Below, piece after piece: positions 62,385 through 64,000 of a stretch of 64,000 bases of DNA; position 1 is the stretch's first letter; each line of letters starts with the position of its first letter. Source of the stretch: Streptomyces sp. NBC_01591 (GTDB taxonomy: Bacteria; Actinomycetota; Actinomycetes; Streptomycetales; Streptomycetaceae); NCBI RefSeq assembly GCF_035918155.1, contig NZ_CP109327.1, forward strand, positions 4,898,001 through 4,962,000, written 5' to 3'. The translations under genes were made by a program, and so were the position numbers. The notes beneath the pieces were generated by a model, which was not told the origin of the DNA, did not search any database, and was given only the letters and a program-made list of their open reading frames with translations.

Positions 62385-62835
62385 AGGTACGCAGTGAGGG
62401 GCGTGCCGGTGGTGAGCCGCGGAACCTCTTTTGTCCGATTCTCGCCGCCGAACCGGGCAGGGAGGAGGACCCTTCGTTCGATGTCTGGCGAGATCCGGCT
62501 CAAGTGCGTCATATCGTCTCCTGCTTGGTCAGGGCAGGGGGAACGCGCACAGGCGTCAGTCTTTTGTTCCCCCGTTGGAACTGCGTTCACGCTTTCAGAG
62601 GGAATGAGATCCGGCTAGTAGCAGCGCGTAATTGACTTGAATCCTGCGGTTGGAAATCTTCCGATCGGGGCTACTCGGAGGTAGGATCCTCCGCTTCCGT
62701 TCATGGAGGCCCGGCCGATCGGTTCCCGCCAAATCGAGGCAGCTTGCGGGCAGAAAATCATGCAAGCATGCTTGATTGTTTATTGGTCCGCTGCCATGCT
62801 CCTGGGCACACCGCCACGCCCCGAGGGAGTGCACC
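62385..62835. other. Divergent intergenic region of 451 bp
   Basis: No gene is convincing here. The region separates the SARP gene from the TIGR03084 operon and is less GC-rich than its surroundings. TTGACT at 62632-62637 and TAGGAT at 62682-62687 are promoter-like hexamers, though not spaced to one another. The right part has the CAAGCATGCTTG palindrome and the ribosome site GAGGGAG at 62823-62829. Confidence 0.5.
62763..62774. promoter_or_regulatory. CAAGCATGCTTG palindrome upstream of the TIGR03084-atuA operon
   Basis: A perfect 12-bp palindrome, with partial extension on both sides (AATCATG-CAAGCATGCTTG-ATTGT), 62 bp before the GTG of the TIGR03084 gene. TetR-type regulators of acyl-CoA-degradation operons recognise palindromes of this kind. 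No regulator gene is inside the window on this side. Confidence 0.65.
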
Positions 62836-63645
62836 GTGTCCGATGCATCGGCCGTGACCGTCGCCGTACTCGACGACCTGCGTCAGGAGAGCGAGGAACT
62901 CGACCGGTTGGTCGCCGGGGTGGACGCGGCCCACTGGGCGAGGCCGACCCCGGCCGAGGGGTGGACCGTCGCCCATCAGATCGCGCACCTGAACTGGACC
63001 GACGAGGTCGCCCTGATCGCCGTCACCGAACCGGACGCCTTCGCCGCCGAGGTCGAGAAGGCGCTCGCGCACCCCGAGACGTTCGTCGACGAGGCCGCCG
63101 GGGAGCTCGTCGCGCTGCTGTCGGCCGAGGGACTGCTCGTCCGGTGGCGCGAGGGCCGGGCCCGGCTGCACGAGGCCCTGGGTGCGGCCCCGCCGGGCGT
63201 GAAGTTCCCCTGGTACGGGCCGCCGATGAGCGTCGCGTCCATGGCGACCGCCCGGATCATGGAGACCTGGGCCCACGGCCAGGACATCGCCGACGCCCTC
63301 GGGGTCACCAGGACCCCCACCGCCCGGCTGCGGCACGTCGCCCGTATCGGGGTGCGGGCCCGCGACTACGCCTATCTGGTACGGGGGATCAAGGCGCCCG
63401 AGGAGGAGTTCCGGGTCGAACTCCGCGCCCCCGACGGTGAGTCGATCACCTTCGGGGCGCCGGACGCACCGCAGCGCGTCACCGGACCGCTCGTCGACTT
63501 CTGCCTCCTCGTCACCCAGCGCGCCCACCGCGACGACCTCGCCGTCCGGGCGGTCGGCCCCGACGCCGACCAGTGGCTCGGCATCGCCCAGGCCTTCGCC
63601 GGGCCCGCCGGACCGGGCCGCGCACCCCGTGGCGGCGCCGAGTGA
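62836..63645 (+). CDS. TIGR03084-family metal-binding protein (DinB/MDMPI fold)
   Basis: A 269-residue protein with the N-terminal four-helix DinB-like domain of mycothiol-dependent maleylpyruvate isomerase relatives. The metal-binding residues are likely in V-A-H-Q-I-A-H-L and [11 protein letters not shown]-terminal domain follows from about 180. The TIGR03084 type is usually found next to AtuA and acyl-CoA genes, as here. The GTG at 62836 follows GAGGGAG; the stop overlaps the next start (GTGA). Confidence 0.88.
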   Translation: MSDASAVTVAVLDDLRQESEELDRLVAGVDAAHWARPTPAEGWTVAHQIAHLNWTDEVALIAVTEPDAFAAEVEKALAHPETFVDEAAGELVALLSAEGLLVRWREGRARLHEALGAAPPGVKFPWYGPPMSVASMATARIMETWAHGQDIADALGVTRTPTARLRHVARIGVRARDYAYLVRGIKAPEEEFRVELRAPDGESITFGAPDAPQRVTGPLVDFCLLVTQRAHRDDLAVRAVGPDADQWLGIAQAFAGPAGPGRAPRGGAE

Positions 63646-64000
63646 CCGGGCCGGCCGCACCGCTGCGCATCGGCAACGCCTCCGGGTTCTACGGCGACCG
63701 CTTCGACGCCGTGCGCGAGATGCTCACCGACGGGCCCCTCGACGTCCTCACCGGGGACTACCTGGCCGAGCTGACCATGCTCATCCTCGGCCGGAGCAGA
63801 CTCAAGGACCCCGCGCGCGGCTACGCCACCACCTTCCTGCGCCAGCTCGAAGAGGGCCTCGGGCTCGCCCACGAGCGCGGGGTGAAGATCGTCGCCAACG
63901 CGGGCGGACTCAACCCGGCCGGACTGGCGGACGCCGTACGGGAGTTGGCCAGCAAGGTCGGCGTCCCCGTGCGCGTCGCCCATGTGGAGGGCGACAGCCT
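63642..64000 (+). CDS. Acyclic terpene utilisation AtuA-like protein (partial)
   Basis: Only the first 119 codons are in the window. The segments [27 protein letters not shown] and [12 protein letters not shown] are characteristic of the AtuA (DUF1446) family, which takes part in the breakdown of citronellol/geraniol-type or related acyl-CoA compounds. The GTG at 63642 overlaps the preceding stop, so the two genes are translationally coupled. The next genes, expected to be acyl-CoA enzymes, lie outside. Confidence 0.88.
   Translation, partial: MTGPAAPLRIGNASGFYGDRFDAVREMLTDGPLDVLTGDYLAELTMLILGRSRLKDPARGYATTFLRQLEEGLGLAHERGVKIVANAGGLNPAGLADAVRELASKVGVPVRVAHVEGDS

Overview
The window is high-GC actinobacterial chromosome, almost certainly Streptomyces. 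The codon bias is strong (so long antisense shadow frames are everywhere), GTG and TTG starts are common, and it carries Streptomyces hallmark loci: a conservon with attached P450 genes, a SARP regulator, DUF2771/DUF3027/DUF2530/DUF742 genes, a GluB-like domain fused to a Ser/Thr kinase, and the CCGGACGGGCTTGA-type intergenic repeat. The lanthipeptide locus resembles roseocin loci of the S. roseosporus/S. griseus group, which hints at that clade.

Layout. 1-6.9 kb: DUF2771 lipoprotein (cut by the edge), MFS transporter, DUF3027 protein and a large sacsin/Hsp90-like ATPase. 7-8.9 kb: two tandem secreted paralogues with identical 3' ends. 8.9-22.4 kb: housekeeping and regulation (CtpE-type P-ATPase, DUF2530, purine permease, ribbon-helix-helix protein, MarR-MFS-ThpR operon, alpha/beta hydrolase and PadR pair with a strong operator, aldo-keto reductase, PGRP amidase, cupin/zinc-ribbon protein). 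22.6-35.8 kb: kinase-receptor fusion, a frameshifted Imm1-like gene, cysteine hydrolase, a double-repeat lipoprotein, SDR/TetR pair, methyltransferase/TetR pair, XRE-cupin regulator, phosphatase, SGNH hydrolase, secreted beta-propeller-like protein, a GNAT-DUF4259 read-through ORF and a Uma2 nuclease. 36-37.1 kb: serC.

37.2-42.6 kb is one tightly overlapping minus-strand operon, cvnA-B-C-D followed by a CYP157-like P450 (no ExxR motif) and a CYP154-like P450. 42.9-45.8 kb is a two-domain FAD/Fe-S dehydrogenase. 46.0-48.6 kb looks like an IS5-family element whose matching ends enclose two passenger genes (LysR regulator and NodL/LacA-type acetyltransferase) as well as the transposase; it lies beside a remnant of another transposase. 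A LysR/EamA exporter pair and a DUF3592 protein follow.

51.7-62.4 kb is the accessory highlight. A 15-copy, 29-bp tandem repeat precedes a two-peptide class II lanthipeptide cluster: two precursors, one LanM, a small membrane-anchored adaptor, a C39-peptidase LanT, a membrane protein, a two-gene ABC exporter (probable immunity) and a convergent SARP regulator. The peptides would be modified by LanM, cut after the leader and exported by LanT, and act as a pair; the ABC pair would protect the producer. The window ends in an operon starting with a TIGR03084 (DinB/MDMPI-fold) protein and an AtuA-family protein, preceded by a CAAGCATGCTTG palindrome.

No rRNA, tRNA, CRISPR array or prophage was found. 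All assignments are by eye, without database searches.
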